A stretch of DNA of 64,000 nucleotides from the NCBI RefSeq assembly GCF_003719335.1, contig NZ_RIAS01000001.1, positions 186,001 through 250,000 of the forward strand. Reading direction: 5' to 3'. A program made the position numbers and the translations under genes. This DNA comes from Paenibacillus amylolyticus. Lineage in GTDB: Bacteria > Bacillota > Bacilli > Paenibacillales > Paenibacillaceae. Shown here one piece after another: positions 37,104 through 46,068 of this stretch; position 1 is the first letter of the stretch, and each line of letters begins with the position of its first letter. Below the pieces are notes generated by a model, which made no database searches, was not told the DNA's origin, and worked only from the letters and a program-made list of their open reading frames with translations.

Positions 37104-37107
37104 CCTC
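37080..37107. terminator. Hairpin overlapping the stop codon of the 36813 gene
   Basis: GAGGTCAACCG AAAAT CCGGTTGACCTC, a near-perfect stem containing the TGA. The T-run is weak on both strands. It serves convergent genes. Confidence 0.65.
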
Positions 37108-37124
37108 GTTCTACTGCATTTGGA

Positions 37125-38720
37125 TCAGCTAACAATTGAAGTGAAAATTCGTCTTATAAAATAACTTGGTGTACAACTCCAGGCATGGCAATAACTATTG
37201 ATTAGATTACTGCCATACGGAGAATATGTCTTGTCGTCGGGATTATATAGCTCCCAGAACGTATCTGCTCCATCCTTTACCATGCCGCCCCAGTATGTGC
37301 GAATCTGCGCCAAAGCCTCTTCTTTTTGTCCACACTGTAGCAGCGACTCCACATAATGATGCATCATATAAGGCGTGTTCATTTGAATTGCTTCGTTATG
37401 CTTCATCAGTCGTTGCAACAATGGCCACGCCGCGTCTGCATCTATCACTTCAGCAAGAATCATCCAGACCTGCGATGCCCACGAAACCTGACGCTCCTTA
37501 CCACTAATGAAGAAACCTTGTTCCTCATCCCATAAATATTGAAGGGCAGCCTGCTCCGCCTGCTGAACCTGCAGCTCAATTTGCTTCTCCTCCACGGACA
37601 GACCCAGTTCTCGGGCAATCCATTGCCCTCTTTTCATGCCATAGATCAGTATCGCCTGCGCACCTGCCTGTTTGTTCAACTGCTCATGCCAATCGAGGAA
37701 GCAATACCATGTGTCATCATCCTGCACAATGCCGCGTTCATCCAGCCTTTTCAAGGCAATGTCGATCTGCTCTTTGGCAACAGGCCACAACACCTCCAGT
37801 GTCTCTCGATCCTTCGTTGCCTCGTAATAGTCCCATAATGTAGTGATGAAAAATAGGGCATAGTCATACAAGTAGATATCATCTACATAAGGCTCCGGTT
37901 TTTCGTACAGACACGCACCTACCTGCCCACCTTCCAGCCTGGCTCCGGCAAATAGATATAAACAGCGCTTCACCAGATCATTACAGCCAAATGTCTCATA
38001 ATTGACCAAGGCTTGCAAACGCAGATCGCCAATCCACAACCTTCGATCCCGCTTCGGTCCATCCTCAAATACCGTTTGCATACAATCCCGAAGAGTACGA
38101 ATGGATACTAGATCAAGCTGGGCCAGTTCCTCATCGATATTTTCCGGTAATGGTGATACAGCATCCATCGATGCGGAAGTCACCGTTGTACAATAGATAT
38201 CCTTGATTTGAATATCATACCGAATCGATGTTTCCAGTACTTCAATCTTCAGATAACGAAAGGCATATCGACGGTTCAACGTAACTGTGCCCGGCAACAC
38301 ATCCACATTAAACACCTCATCCTGCAACCATGAACGACTAAGCCAACCCTCATATGTGGAAAAGTCTTCCGCAACCTCACATGGCATCTCGCCAAATGTT
38401 AATTTTAATCTCAAAGGTGCATCTGCATTGCTTCGGACATTCAGTAGTGACAACGTTACATAGCCAACGAGATGCTGGCCAAAATCCAGTGTTATCTCGT
38501 CTCCCTTGCGCAGCGTTTGCTCAGACAAAACCGAAGCCGGGCCTATCGTCTCCATCCGCCAACCTTGAAATGCCTGTGAATCTGACATGGAACGAACGAT
38601 CTGCTCCGGATATACCGTTTGCTCGTGGAGCTTTGGAATCCATTGTTGCGCTTGATCCATCCATGATGCGTTTATGATATGTTCACCCATCCTGCGTTCA
38701 CTTATAATCTTTTCACTCAT
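37125..38720 (-). CDS. GH78-like alpha-L-rhamnosidase family protein
   Basis: 531 residues. N-terminal beta domain (LDFGQHLVGYVTLSL, YAFRYLKIEVL) and a C-terminal (alpha/alpha)6 barrel with the GH78 hallmark EDGPKRDRRLWIGDLR and acidic residues in FLDWHEQ and TFWELYNPDD. No signal peptide, so it is cytosolic and would act on imported oligosaccharides. It follows the importer permease by 15 bp, with AGGAG before the ATG. The four-gene operon (binding protein, two permeases, this enzyme) suggests uptake then intracellular cleavage of a rhamnose-containing or similar sugar. Known GH78 enzymes are often larger (700-1000 residues), so specificity is unsure. Confidence 0.8.
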   Translation of the reverse strand: MSEKIISERRMGEHIINASWMDQAQQWIPKLHEQTVYPEQIVRSMSDSQAFQGWRMETIGPASVLSEQTLRKGDEITLDFGQHLVGYVTLSLLNVRSNADAPLRLKLTFGEMPCEVAEDFSTYEGWLSRSWLQDEVFNVDVLPGTVTLNRRYAFRYLKIEVLETSIRYDIQIKDIYCTTVTSASMDAVSPLPENIDEELAQLDLVSIRTLRDCMQTVFEDGPKRDRRLWIGDLRLQALVNYETFGCNDLVKRCLYLFAGARLEGGQVGACLYEKPEPYVDDIYLYDYALFFITTLWDYYEATKDRETLEVLWPVAKEQIDIALKRLDERGIVQDDDTWYCFLDWHEQLNKQAGAQAILIYGMKRGQWIARELGLSVEEKQIELQVQQAEQAALQYLWDEEQGFFISGKERQVSWASQVWMILAEVIDADAAWPLLQRLMKHNEAIQMNTPYMMHHYVESLLQCGQKEEALAQIRTYWGGMVKDGADTFWELYNPDDKTYSPYGSNLINSYCHAWSCTPSYFIRRIFTSIVS

Positions 38721-38735
38721 GCCAGGTTCTCCTCC

Positions 38736-39572
38736 TTAACCTTTAACTGCACCAACCGTCATACCGCCAACAAAGTATTTTTGTAAAAATAAAAAGACCA
38801 GCAGTAGCGGCAGTGCACACAGAAAGCAAGCTGCGAACAATACATTCCATTGTGTCGGGTTTTGCTGATCCCCCATAAATCCAAGCATCGCCAGAGGTAA
38901 AGGTGATTGTCCGGCTCCGGAAATAAAAATCATATTAAAAAAGTAATCGTTCCAGATCCATACTCCCTGCGTAATAATAACGGACACCGTGACTGGAATA
39001 AGCAGCGGAAAAACAACCGTCCAGAAACGCTGGAATAATCCGGCGCCATCCATATGTGCAGCTTCTTCTACCTCTTCAGGTACACCACTGCGAATAAATC
39101 CGGTATAAAGAAAGGTAGAAAACGGCAAGCTGCAGGTTATAAACATAAAGATCGGAGTATACTGGTTCGTCGGAATATGAAGCGCATTAATCATCTGTAC
39201 AATAGGGATCAACACCATCTGAGCAGGCACCACGAGCCCGGACAGAAAAAACAAATACATAAACTTGCTGAGCTTTGTTTTCAGCCGAGCCATTGGATAT
39301 GAAGCCATCGCCGCGAACAGAACAACAAAGATGACCGATACTCCAGTTAACACAACGCTGTTCCATAAGGCATCCAGAAAATGCATACGCTCGAAGGCAG
39401 CTGTATAACTTGCCAGAGACATACCTTGAAACAGGACAAGCGGATTGGTGTTATCTTTCGGATCCCGCAGTGAAGTCGAAAAAGCAATGATCAGTGGAAT
39501 CAGATTCAGCGCCATAATCAGAATGACAGCGAGCTGGGTAAACCCTTTTCCCATCCATTTACGAGAAGTCAT
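38736..39572 (-). CDS. Carbohydrate ABC transporter permease (MalG/CUT1 type), second system
   Basis: 278 residues, six membrane segments, EAA loop EEVEEAAHMDGAGLFQRFWT and the C-terminal GAVKG ending. Its start overlaps the stop of the upstream permease by 4 bp (ATGA), with GGGAGGTG before it. It works with the permease at 39569 and the lipoprotein at 40536. No ATPase gene nearby. Confidence 0.92.
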   Translation of the reverse strand: MTSRKWMGKGFTQLAVILIMALNLIPLIIAFSTSLRDPKDNTNPLVLFQGMSLASYTAAFERMHFLDALWNSVVLTGVSVIFVVLFAAMASYPMARLKTKLSKFMYLFFLSGLVVPAQMVLIPIVQMINALHIPTNQYTPIFMFITCSLPFSTFLYTGFIRSGVPEEVEEAAHMDGAGLFQRFWTVVFPLLIPVTVSVIITQGVWIWNDYFFNMIFISGAGQSPLPLAMLGFMGDQQNPTQWNVLFAACFLCALPLLLVFLFLQKYFVGGMTVGAVKG

Positions 39573-40447
39573 GCCGACACCTCCCGCTTGTTCATTTTCA
39601 GTACAAATACTGCCGTAATAACGATAATTACTGCAAAGGATACGACACCAAGCGCAGAAGCCTTGCCAAAGAGCTGCTCGGTAAATGCCATTTTATAGAT
39701 CGAAAAGATTAACGTATTCGTCGCTGTACCCGGACCGCCATTGGTCATGATAAACGGAAAGTCAAACGCTTTAAGCCCATTGATCAAGCTAAGGGTTACA
39801 TTAATGGTAATAGCCGTTGCCAGAAGAGGTATTTTCACATGTCGCAACAACCGCCAAGGACCACATCCGTCGATCCGACCAGCTTCTAACAGATCATTCG
39901 GAACGGTTTGCAGACCGGCTAGGAAAATAATCATCGTAGTCCCGATGGTTTTCCAGATTTCCACAAAGATGATGGAATACAAGGCTGTTGAGTAATCACC
40001 GAGGAAATTCAGTTCATTGGCAATACCCAGTTTATTCAAAAAAGAAGAGATCAGCCCGTAATCCGGCATGTACACGTAACTCCAGAGAAATCCCACAACG
40101 ATTGCGCTGAATAACGTAGGAATATAAGCCAAAGAACGGTAGATTCCGGTTCCTCTTATTTTCATATTTAATAGCAAGGCCATCGCCAAACCAATTAGAT
40201 TACCCACGACAACCGTAACAAACGTATAAATCAGTGTGTTTTTCAACGATACGCCGAGAACATCCCCGCGAAACAAATCTTGGTAATTGTCCAATCCAAT
40301 ATAGCTATACGCCTGAGCATATCCGTTATAGTCCGTTATACTGTACTGGAATAATCGCAGAATCGGGAAAATCCAGAACGTCAGGTAAAAAAGTAATGCA
40401 GGCACAGCAAACCAGTACATAGACTTTTTCATGACAGTCGAGTTCAT
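39569..40447 (-). CDS. Carbohydrate ABC transporter permease (MalF/UgpA type), second system
   Basis: 292 residues, six membrane segments, with EAA motif DLLEAGRIDGCGPWRLLRHV and the ITDYNGY... stretch after the first segment typical of UgpA-like subunits. GGAGAGGATGGAG precedes the ATG. It lies 88 bp after the binding-protein stop on the same strand. Substrate is not deducible from this protein alone. Confidence 0.92.
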   Translation of the reverse strand: MNSTVMKKSMYWFAVPALLFYLTFWIFPILRLFQYSITDYNGYAQAYSYIGLDNYQDLFRGDVLGVSLKNTLIYTFVTVVVGNLIGLAMALLLNMKIRGTGIYRSLAYIPTLFSAIVVGFLWSYVYMPDYGLISSFLNKLGIANELNFLGDYSTALYSIIFVEIWKTIGTTMIIFLAGLQTVPNDLLEAGRIDGCGPWRLLRHVKIPLLATAITINVTLSLINGLKAFDFPFIMTNGGPGTATNTLIFSIYKMAFTEQLFGKASALGVVSFAVIIVITAVFVLKMNKREVSA

Positions 40448-40535
40448 CTTGCTCCATCCTCTCCAATCCTAGAAGACTGTAAGCCAGAGCAGTAGCTGAA
40501 ATGCCCTTCCCTGGCAACAGACAGATCGTTTAATT

Positions 40536-41864
40536 CTAGTTTTTCCACAGCTCTCTAAATTTTCTTTCCATCGCAGCCGCGACCTCTTCAGGTGTTGTCT
40601 TTTGTCCAGCGATAACTTCTGCGAATTTGGCTTGCATGACATCCGATACTCCCGCAGGCCACATCTGATTGCTAAAATATACGGAGTTGCCTGTTTGCTG
40701 ATAGTTGTCATTCACTTCCTTGAACAATTCCTTCTCTAATGTCACTCCCTTGTACACACTGATGGAACTGTTGGAAGCCACAAAAGCTTTGAATAATTCT
40801 GACTGTCCGTCAAACAGATAATTCAGCACTTGCTTCGCTGCATCCAGATTGGCTGATTTCGCATTGAGTGCATAACCTGCCGATGTTGCAGCAGATACAT
40901 ATACTGGTTTGCCAGAATCATTGCCTGGAAGGGAAGAGAATCCGCGAGTGAAATCGGCTGCACCTTTGGATGTCATGGAAGCGTAATCCCATGTGCCGGT
41001 CAATGTCATCGCTGCTTTGCCATCAATGAACAGCTGCGCAGATTGTGCACTGCCAATACCCAGTGAGTTTTTCACCACGTAACCTTTGTCGTACAGCTCT
41101 TTATACCTTGAGATCGTTTCAACCCACTTTGGATCAGTCAATGATTTCTCACCTTTTTGCAGCTTTACATCAAAGTCCATATCATCCGGGTATACCGTAT
41201 TTGCGGCGATCTGGTACATTCCAAATTGGATCACCCAAGGATCTTTATCTCCCATAGCAATCGGTGTAATTCCTGCCTCTTTCAGCTTCTGGCACAATTC
41301 AAGAAAGGAAGGCCAGTCTTTCGGAAATTCGGAGTAACCGACCTGTTGTAGCAGTTCCTTATTGTAATAAGCCCCCAGAAATGCAATACCACCCGATACG
41401 CCGTAGGGCTTGCCGTCTATAGACATATCATCCTTCGCACCTTGAGTGATGTTATCCCAGAACTTCAAATCAGACAAATCAGCGGCAAACCCGGCTTTGG
41501 CAAAATCAACGACTCCACCTGCTGAATTTTTCGGAAAAATCCAGAAAATATCCGGTCCCTGTCCAGCTGCCAGTTTCGTTCGTACCGAGGTATTGTACTG
41601 GTCATCAGGAAGCTTCTGAACCTCAAGCGTGATGTCTGGGAACTTTTCTTTGACTAAACGAGGCAACGTTTCGAGTTCGAAGTCCTCCCCTTCCGACGCC
41701 TTGTTTCCTGAGAGCATCATCGTCAAGGTTATCGGTTTGGCAGAATCATTCGCTCCCCCACTACTGTCGGAACTTCCCTGTTCCTGACTTGCAGAACTAC
41801 ATGCGCTAAGGAACGTCATTAGCAGCACTAAAGTCAAAGGCCACAGTTGTTTTCTATTTTTCAT
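40536..41864 (-). CDS. ABC transporter sugar-binding lipoprotein (SBP family 1), second system
   Basis: 442 residues from ATG 41864, chosen for GGGGGAA 9 bp upstream; the longer frame from 41906 is rejected. Lipobox FLSAC, Ser-rich linker, then the type 1 solute-binding fold (ITLTMMLSGNKASEGEDFE, GQGPDIFWIFPKN, WPSFLELCQKLKEAGITPIA). It captures the sugar for the two permeases that follow. It is divergent from the YesM/YesN-like two-component pair (131 bp apart), the usual regulator for such operons in Bacillales. Confidence 0.92.
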   Translation of the reverse strand: MKNRKQLWPLTLVLLMTFLSACSSASQEQGSSDSSGGANDSAKPITLTMMLSGNKASEGEDFELETLPRLVKEKFPDITLEVQKLPDDQYNTSVRTKLAAGQGPDIFWIFPKNSAGGVVDFAKAGFAADLSDLKFWDNITQGAKDDMSIDGKPYGVSGGIAFLGAYYNKELLQQVGYSEFPKDWPSFLELCQKLKEAGITPIAMGDKDPWVIQFGMYQIAANTVYPDDMDFDVKLQKGEKSLTDPKWVETISRYKELYDKGYVVKNSLGIGSAQSAQLFIDGKAAMTLTGTWDYASMTSKGAADFTRGFSSLPGNDSGKPVYVSAATSAGYALNAKSANLDAAKQVLNYLFDGQSELFKAFVASNSSISVYKGVTLEKELFKEVNDNYQQTGNSVYFSNQMWPAGVSDVMQAKFAEVIAGQKTTPEEVAAAMERKFRELWKN

Positions 41865-41994
41865 CTTGTCATTCCCCCGATTCATGTTTATTCTTGCTTT
41901 GTGCACATTTTCATCATACGGCCTTCATCAGTACATTTACTTTAGCTTGTGTGGTGCACTATTTTTAGAATTGACATTCGCAGGGGGAGCACGT

Positions 41995-43791
41995 ATGATT
42001 CTGTTCAACATCAAAACTAAACTATTTCTGATCCTCGTTCTTGTGTCGATCATACCTATTATCGTTGTATCCCTGAGTTCCTATCGAAGTTATACGAAGC
42101 TGGTGAATGAGCAGACTTCACTGATCACATCCACAACGATTGGCAATTCGGTCAAGAGCATGGAAGAGATTTTGCAAAATATTGATCGAATTTCGGTCAC
42201 TCTTCTTCAGCAGTCTTCTAATGCAACCGCTTACAGCACGGTTAGTGATGAATTAACGAAGCTTAAAAATACGAATGATCAGTACGAAATTTTTATGATA
42301 CGCAGCAAGCTCAAGCTGATCTTTGAAAACATTTTGCTCGGATACAATTACATTAATGGTCTGTATCTCTTCACACCGGATGGAAAATGGATTAGTTATG
42401 GAAGCAGTGGCACAGATCTGCGTTTAGACTACGTTGCTCTTCAGGATCAATGGTATCTCGACACCATTCAGCGCAAAGGCGATTTATATGTTGGTGAGGT
42501 GGGCGTTAAACCTTATATTATAAATGCTAAGCAGTCGATCAGTTTCTCCAGAGCCCTTTACGATCCGAACAATCATGAGTTTCTCGGCGTATTCATGCTG
42601 GATTGCGGTATGAACATTTTTGATGGACTGAAACGCAATCCTGCGCCTAGTCTATCCAACCTGTACTTGGCTGACGATCAGGGAAAAATACTCTACTCCA
42701 CGGAAAGAGATCAGATCGGCCACCCGCTTCCTGCCAGCTTTAATGCGGCAATGGAGCAAGTGAACAGTAGCTCACAGTATAAAACTATTCAGGATAAGAT
42801 CATGACCGTTATGCAAAAGGTGCCTGGACATAACTGGAATGTGATTGCCAACATTTCTCTTGAACGACTCTACGAGCAGTACAACATCTCACAAAAGCTA
42901 TTTTTGTATGTTGCTGTAAGCTGTGCTCTCATCTTTCTGCTATTATCCTTTTTCTTGTCCAATCTGATTACCAAGCCAATCATTGAATTAACCAAAATGA
43001 TGCGTAAGACCAAATCACATCAGTTTGTGAAAATCAGACCGCAAAAAAGCAAACATGTGGATGAAATCGGAATCCTCTATCATGAATTCAATAAAATGAT
43101 GAAGGATATTGATACCCATATTCGAGAGAGCTATCAAAATAAAATCCTGACACTCGATTCACAGATGAAAGCACTCGAAGCACAGATCAATTCTCACTTC
43201 TTATACAATACTCTGGAGTCAATCAACAGTATTGCAGAGATTGAAGAGGTCGAAAGCATTGTCGTTATGACCAAGTCACTCGGCGATATGTTCCGCTACA
43301 GCATCAAAACAGATAGTGAGCGCGTCACCATCAACGAAGAGCTGCAACATGTTGAAAATTATATGGCCATCCAGCAAATCAGGTATGGTGATAAAATCAA
43401 CTTTGAGCTTTACGTAGAGCCTAAGATCCAAAACCGCTATATGTTGAAACTGCTGTTGCAACCGCTCGTGGAAAATGCAATTTATCACGGCCTGGAGAAC
43501 AAACGTGGCAACGGCACAATTTTGATTACCGGCAAAGTTCAAGATGAACGAATCATCTTTGAAGTATGCGATGACGGCGTAGGCATTCCACCCGAACAGG
43601 CAGATGAGCTGAGGCAGATGCTATCACAGCCGCCGGAATTCATTTCTGTCGGTCAAAGGCTCAAGCAGAGCATTGGCATCAAAAACGTACATTCACGAAT
43701 TGTTCTGTATTATGGAGACGGGTACGGGTTGACTTTTCACAGTGAGGTTGATCGAGGAACCCGAATTATCGTAGAGATTCCAAGTCTTTGA
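41995..43791 (+). CDS. YesM-type sensor histidine kinase
   Basis: 598 residues from ATG 41995, with AGGGGGAG 6 bp upstream; the frame is open further upstream but unsupported. Membrane segment at about 10-30, a Cache-type extracytoplasmic sensor, a second membrane segment near 300, HAMP linker, then His-kinase motif INSHFLYNTLESINSIAEI and an ATPase domain ([34 protein letters not shown]). YesM/YesN pairs sense sugars or binding proteins and activate adjacent ABC operons. Its stop is followed within 17 bp by the response-regulator start. Confidence 0.93.
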   Translation: MILFNIKTKLFLILVLVSIIPIIVVSLSSYRSYTKLVNEQTSLITSTTIGNSVKSMEEILQNIDRISVTLLQQSSNATAYSTVSDELTKLKNTNDQYEIFMIRSKLKLIFENILLGYNYINGLYLFTPDGKWISYGSSGTDLRLDYVALQDQWYLDTIQRKGDLYVGEVGVKPYIINAKQSISFSRALYDPNNHEFLGVFMLDCGMNIFDGLKRNPAPSLSNLYLADDQGKILYSTERDQIGHPLPASFNAAMEQVNSSSQYKTIQDKIMTVMQKVPGHNWNVIANISLERLYEQYNISQKLFLYVAVSCALIFLLLSFFLSNLITKPIIELTKMMRKTKSHQFVKIRPQKSKHVDEIGILYHEFNKMMKDIDTHIRESYQNKILTLDSQMKALEAQINSHFLYNTLESINSIAEIEEVESIVVMTKSLGDMFRYSIKTDSERVTINEELQHVENYMAIQQIRYGDKINFELYVEPKIQNRYMLKLLLQPLVENAIYHGLENKRGNGTILITGKVQDERIIFEVCDDGVGIPPEQADELRQMLSQPPEFISVGQRLKQSIGIKNVHSRIVLYYGDGYGLTFHSEVDRGTRIIVEIPSL

Positions 43792-43808
43792 GAGTAGAGG
43801 TGAACGCT

Positions 43809-45389
43809 ATGTATACGTTTATCGTTGTGGATGACGAACATTTGATTCGTAAAGGTCTGTTAAAAAAACTGGAGGCATCGGAGCATAAGTTGACGCTGCT
43901 TGGTGAAGCTGACAATGGAGCCGATGCATTGGAATTGATCGAATCCTCTAGTCCTGATATTGTCTTCACCGATATGCGTATGCCCGAGATGGATGGGCAA
44001 TGGTTGATTCGAACGGTGAGTCAGCGTTTTCCTCATATCAAACTGATTGTGATTAGTGGCCATACTGATTTTGATTATATGCAGGAGGCCATCTCGGCCA
44101 AGGTAGTCAACTACCTGCTTAAACCATTTAGCCGGGACGAAGTTCAACGTGCCTTGCAACAAGCGATTCTAACACTTGAACAGGAGCGCTCGCTGAAACA
44201 AGAGGTTGTTCAACTGACTGTAGAGACAGAACAAATGAAAATCGATGCTGACCAGCAAACTTTTCTCCATGTTGTGCTGAGTCCACATCTGCCCGCGAAG
44301 CGCCCTGTATTCCGTTCCCGCGAATTCGCGGTCCTTCTGGAAGCCGAGCTACTCCTGTTTATGATGATCTATAGTCCTAAACCCTGCATCGTAGAGCATC
44401 TTCCTTCTTTTCCGCAAAGTCTCTATATCCCGCATCCCCAATCAGAACAACTTGTTTTTCTGATGATGTATAATCAGGCTGGCACAGTTACTGAACTGCA
44501 GAAACATGCCGTCCTATATACGGAGCGTATCCTTGCAGAAACAACAACAACCGAATGTTGTATCGGAATCAGTCTTCCTCTATCCAATGTAAGTCGTATT
44601 CGTGATGCTCACCATCAAAGCATTCTGGCTCTCGATCAACGTTCCATTACCGATTTCGGTAAGTGTTACACCTATACAGAGGAGAACAGCACGTTGTCTT
44701 CCTTGCGCTGGAACCGGTCGCATGAATTGCTGTTTTCCATTGAAAGCGGTAGTGTATCCAAAGTTCAGGAGTTAATCGCTGATTTCTTTGCTTTCTTTCT
44801 CCAGCAGCCTGATGCATTACTTGCACACTTGAAAGAGCAATGCCGGGACATCGTGGCTGAAACGAAACGATTGTTGCAACATTATTTGCAAAGCGGTAGC
44901 AGCGGCAACGGAAATGCTTCCTCCAGTCTCGAAGCCGTGCTTGACATTTCATTTGATATGGAATCCATTCGTCAGTATATGGACAAGGTGTTGACAGGGA
45001 CAGCACTACTGCTTCAAGAATATAATCCTTATCGATCCGATCAGGTTATCGACAACGTCAGGAAATATATCGATATTCATTATGCCAAAAATTTAACGCT
45101 GGAATGGGTCTCCTCCCTTTTTTACCTCAATCCAAGCTATCTCAGCTATCTGTTTAAAGAAAAACACGGCGAGAACTTCACAGATTACGTTAACCGCCTG
45201 CGTATCGAGCAAGCAAAGCGCGCCTTAACCTTGACCGAGGATAAAGTCTATCGTATTGCCAAGCAGCTCGGTTACGATAATCCAAAATACTTCTTCCGCG
45301 TATTCAAAAAAGTGACCGGACTGACACCCGAGGAATTCCGGAAACAGTACAAAGTTAGAACCACTCCAAATTCTAACGATCTCAGATAA
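43809..45389 (+). CDS. YesN-type response regulator with AraC DNA-binding domain
   Basis: About 526 residues from ATG 43809, preceded by AGAGGTGAA; a TTG at 43788 overlapping the kinase stop is possible but weaker. Receiver domain: FIVVDDEHLIRKGLL, phospho-acceptor in DIVFTDMRMPEMDG, VVNYLLKPFSRDEV. A middle region of ~270 residues has no clear domain. C-terminal AraC HTH: LEWVSSLFYLNPSYLSYLFK and RIAKQLGYDNPKYFFRVFKK. It likely activates the divergent importer/GH78 operon. The last six codons lie inside the first copy of a local ~25 bp repeat family. Confidence 0.92.
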   Translation: MYTFIVVDDEHLIRKGLLKKLEASEHKLTLLGEADNGADALELIESSSPDIVFTDMRMPEMDGQWLIRTVSQRFPHIKLIVISGHTDFDYMQEAISAKVVNYLLKPFSRDEVQRALQQAILTLEQERSLKQEVVQLTVETEQMKIDADQQTFLHVVLSPHLPAKRPVFRSREFAVLLEAELLLFMMIYSPKPCIVEHLPSFPQSLYIPHPQSEQLVFLMMYNQAGTVTELQKHAVLYTERILAETTTTECCIGISLPLSNVSRIRDAHHQSILALDQRSITDFGKCYTYTEENSTLSSLRWNRSHELLFSIESGSVSKVQELIADFFAFFLQQPDALLAHLKEQCRDIVAETKRLLQHYLQSGSSGNGNASSSLEAVLDISFDMESIRQYMDKVLTGTALLLQEYNPYRSDQVIDNVRKYIDIHYAKNLTLEWVSSLFYLNPSYLSYLFKEKHGENFTDYVNRLRIEQAKRALTLTEDKVYRIAKQLGYDNPKYFFRVFKKVTGLTPEEFRKQYKVRTTPNSNDLR

Positions 45390-45566
45390 GCTTATTTGGG
45401 CTAAATAGAGTCTTCTGAAATTGTAACGATCACCAGAGAGCTTATTGTAGGAAAAACAGAAGAAACAAGTGCATTTTAGCGCATACGACTCAAATAAGCT
45501 CTCCTGTGATCGTTAGAAAATGAAAAGGTGTGATATACCCTAAATAGCGTCTCTGGTGATCGTTAG
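45373..45566. repeat. Four copies of a ~25 bp repeat with inverted pairs
   Basis: Forward copies: CTAACGATCTCAGATAAGC (45373 on, overlapping the YesN-like stop) and TAACGATCACCAGAGAGC (45424-45446). Inverted copies: AATAAGCTCTCCTGTGATCG (45492-45516) and AAATAGCGTCTCTGGTGATC (45540-45566). The second and third form a stem of over 20 bp around a ~45-bp loop. Between them lies no coding sequence. Confidence 0.8.
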
Positions 45567-45595
45567 AAAAACCAAGCTCCCTTGTGCCCTCTCAG

Positions 45596-45770
45596 CATCT
45601 TAAACATTTCCAATCTAACTTCCTCCACATTCTATCTAAAAATAACAGAGCCCGATAACCGTCACACATCTCGCATCAGGTACTGTGACGTTATGTCTAC
45701 TTTACTTGATGTTGCAGTCTCCCTTTCCAATTGGAGGAAAGCAAAGGTTACCCTCTGTCAAAATTCAAAA
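45596..45770 (-). pseudogene. Decayed copy of the lytS-like gene leader and start
   Basis: Read on the minus strand this matches 36639-36815, which is the leader and first codons of the lytS-like gene. Shared blocks on the plus strand are TAAACATTTCCAA, TTCCTCCACAT, a TCTATCT run, ATAACAG and TTGGAGGAAAGCAAAGG. Similarity ends about 8 codons into the gene. It is a truncated duplicate or a reused leader. Confidence 0.6.
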
Positions 45771-45810
45771 AAAGGCATTTCATCAAGTCACACATGACTG
45801 ATGAAACACC
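45766..45810. terminator. Terminator-like hairpin
   Basis: TTTCATCAAGTCA CACA TGACTGATGAAA. On the minus strand TTTTTTTG follows; on the plus strand the tail is CACCCTTCTTTAC. It may end transcription from both sides of the gene-free stretch. Confidence 0.6.
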
Positions 45811-45877
45811 CTTCTTTACATTACTCTTTACATGACCATTCCACTTGAATGTAAAGTAGCCTTTCAAAAGAATGTTC

Positions 45878-46031
45878 GTTTACACATTAACCGAGAGGAC
45901 AGAAATAGCCTAAAGAAGTGGAGCGTTCGCCTTTATCACCGGATTTCACCCTTATAGAGGGTAATTCACAAAAAATTCGGGGATAACAGCACTCGGAAGA
46001 TGGTACTGCACTCGGAATGCCCCATGTAAAC
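45878..46031. repeat. Palindromic dispersed element, copy E (inverted)
   Basis: About 154 bp, in inverted orientation, bounded by GTTTACACA and CATGTAAAC. Core CGCCTTTATCACCGGATTT ... AAATTCGGGGATAACAGC. It lies between the 3' ends of convergent genes, 38 bp from the spoVIF-like stop. Confidence 0.72.
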
Positions 46032-46068
46032 CCCCGTCTTTTTTGAAGTAACACCATCACATTCAACT

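Noticed and set aside
41866-41994. Longer N-terminus for the YesM-like kinase
   Set aside because: The upstream codons would encode a second hydrophobic stretch without a ribosome binding site; AGGGGGAG before ATG 41995 is decisive.
45373-45566. CRISPR-like array
   Set aside because: The repeats occur in both orientations with unequal spacing and no cas genes nearby, so it is not a CRISPR array.
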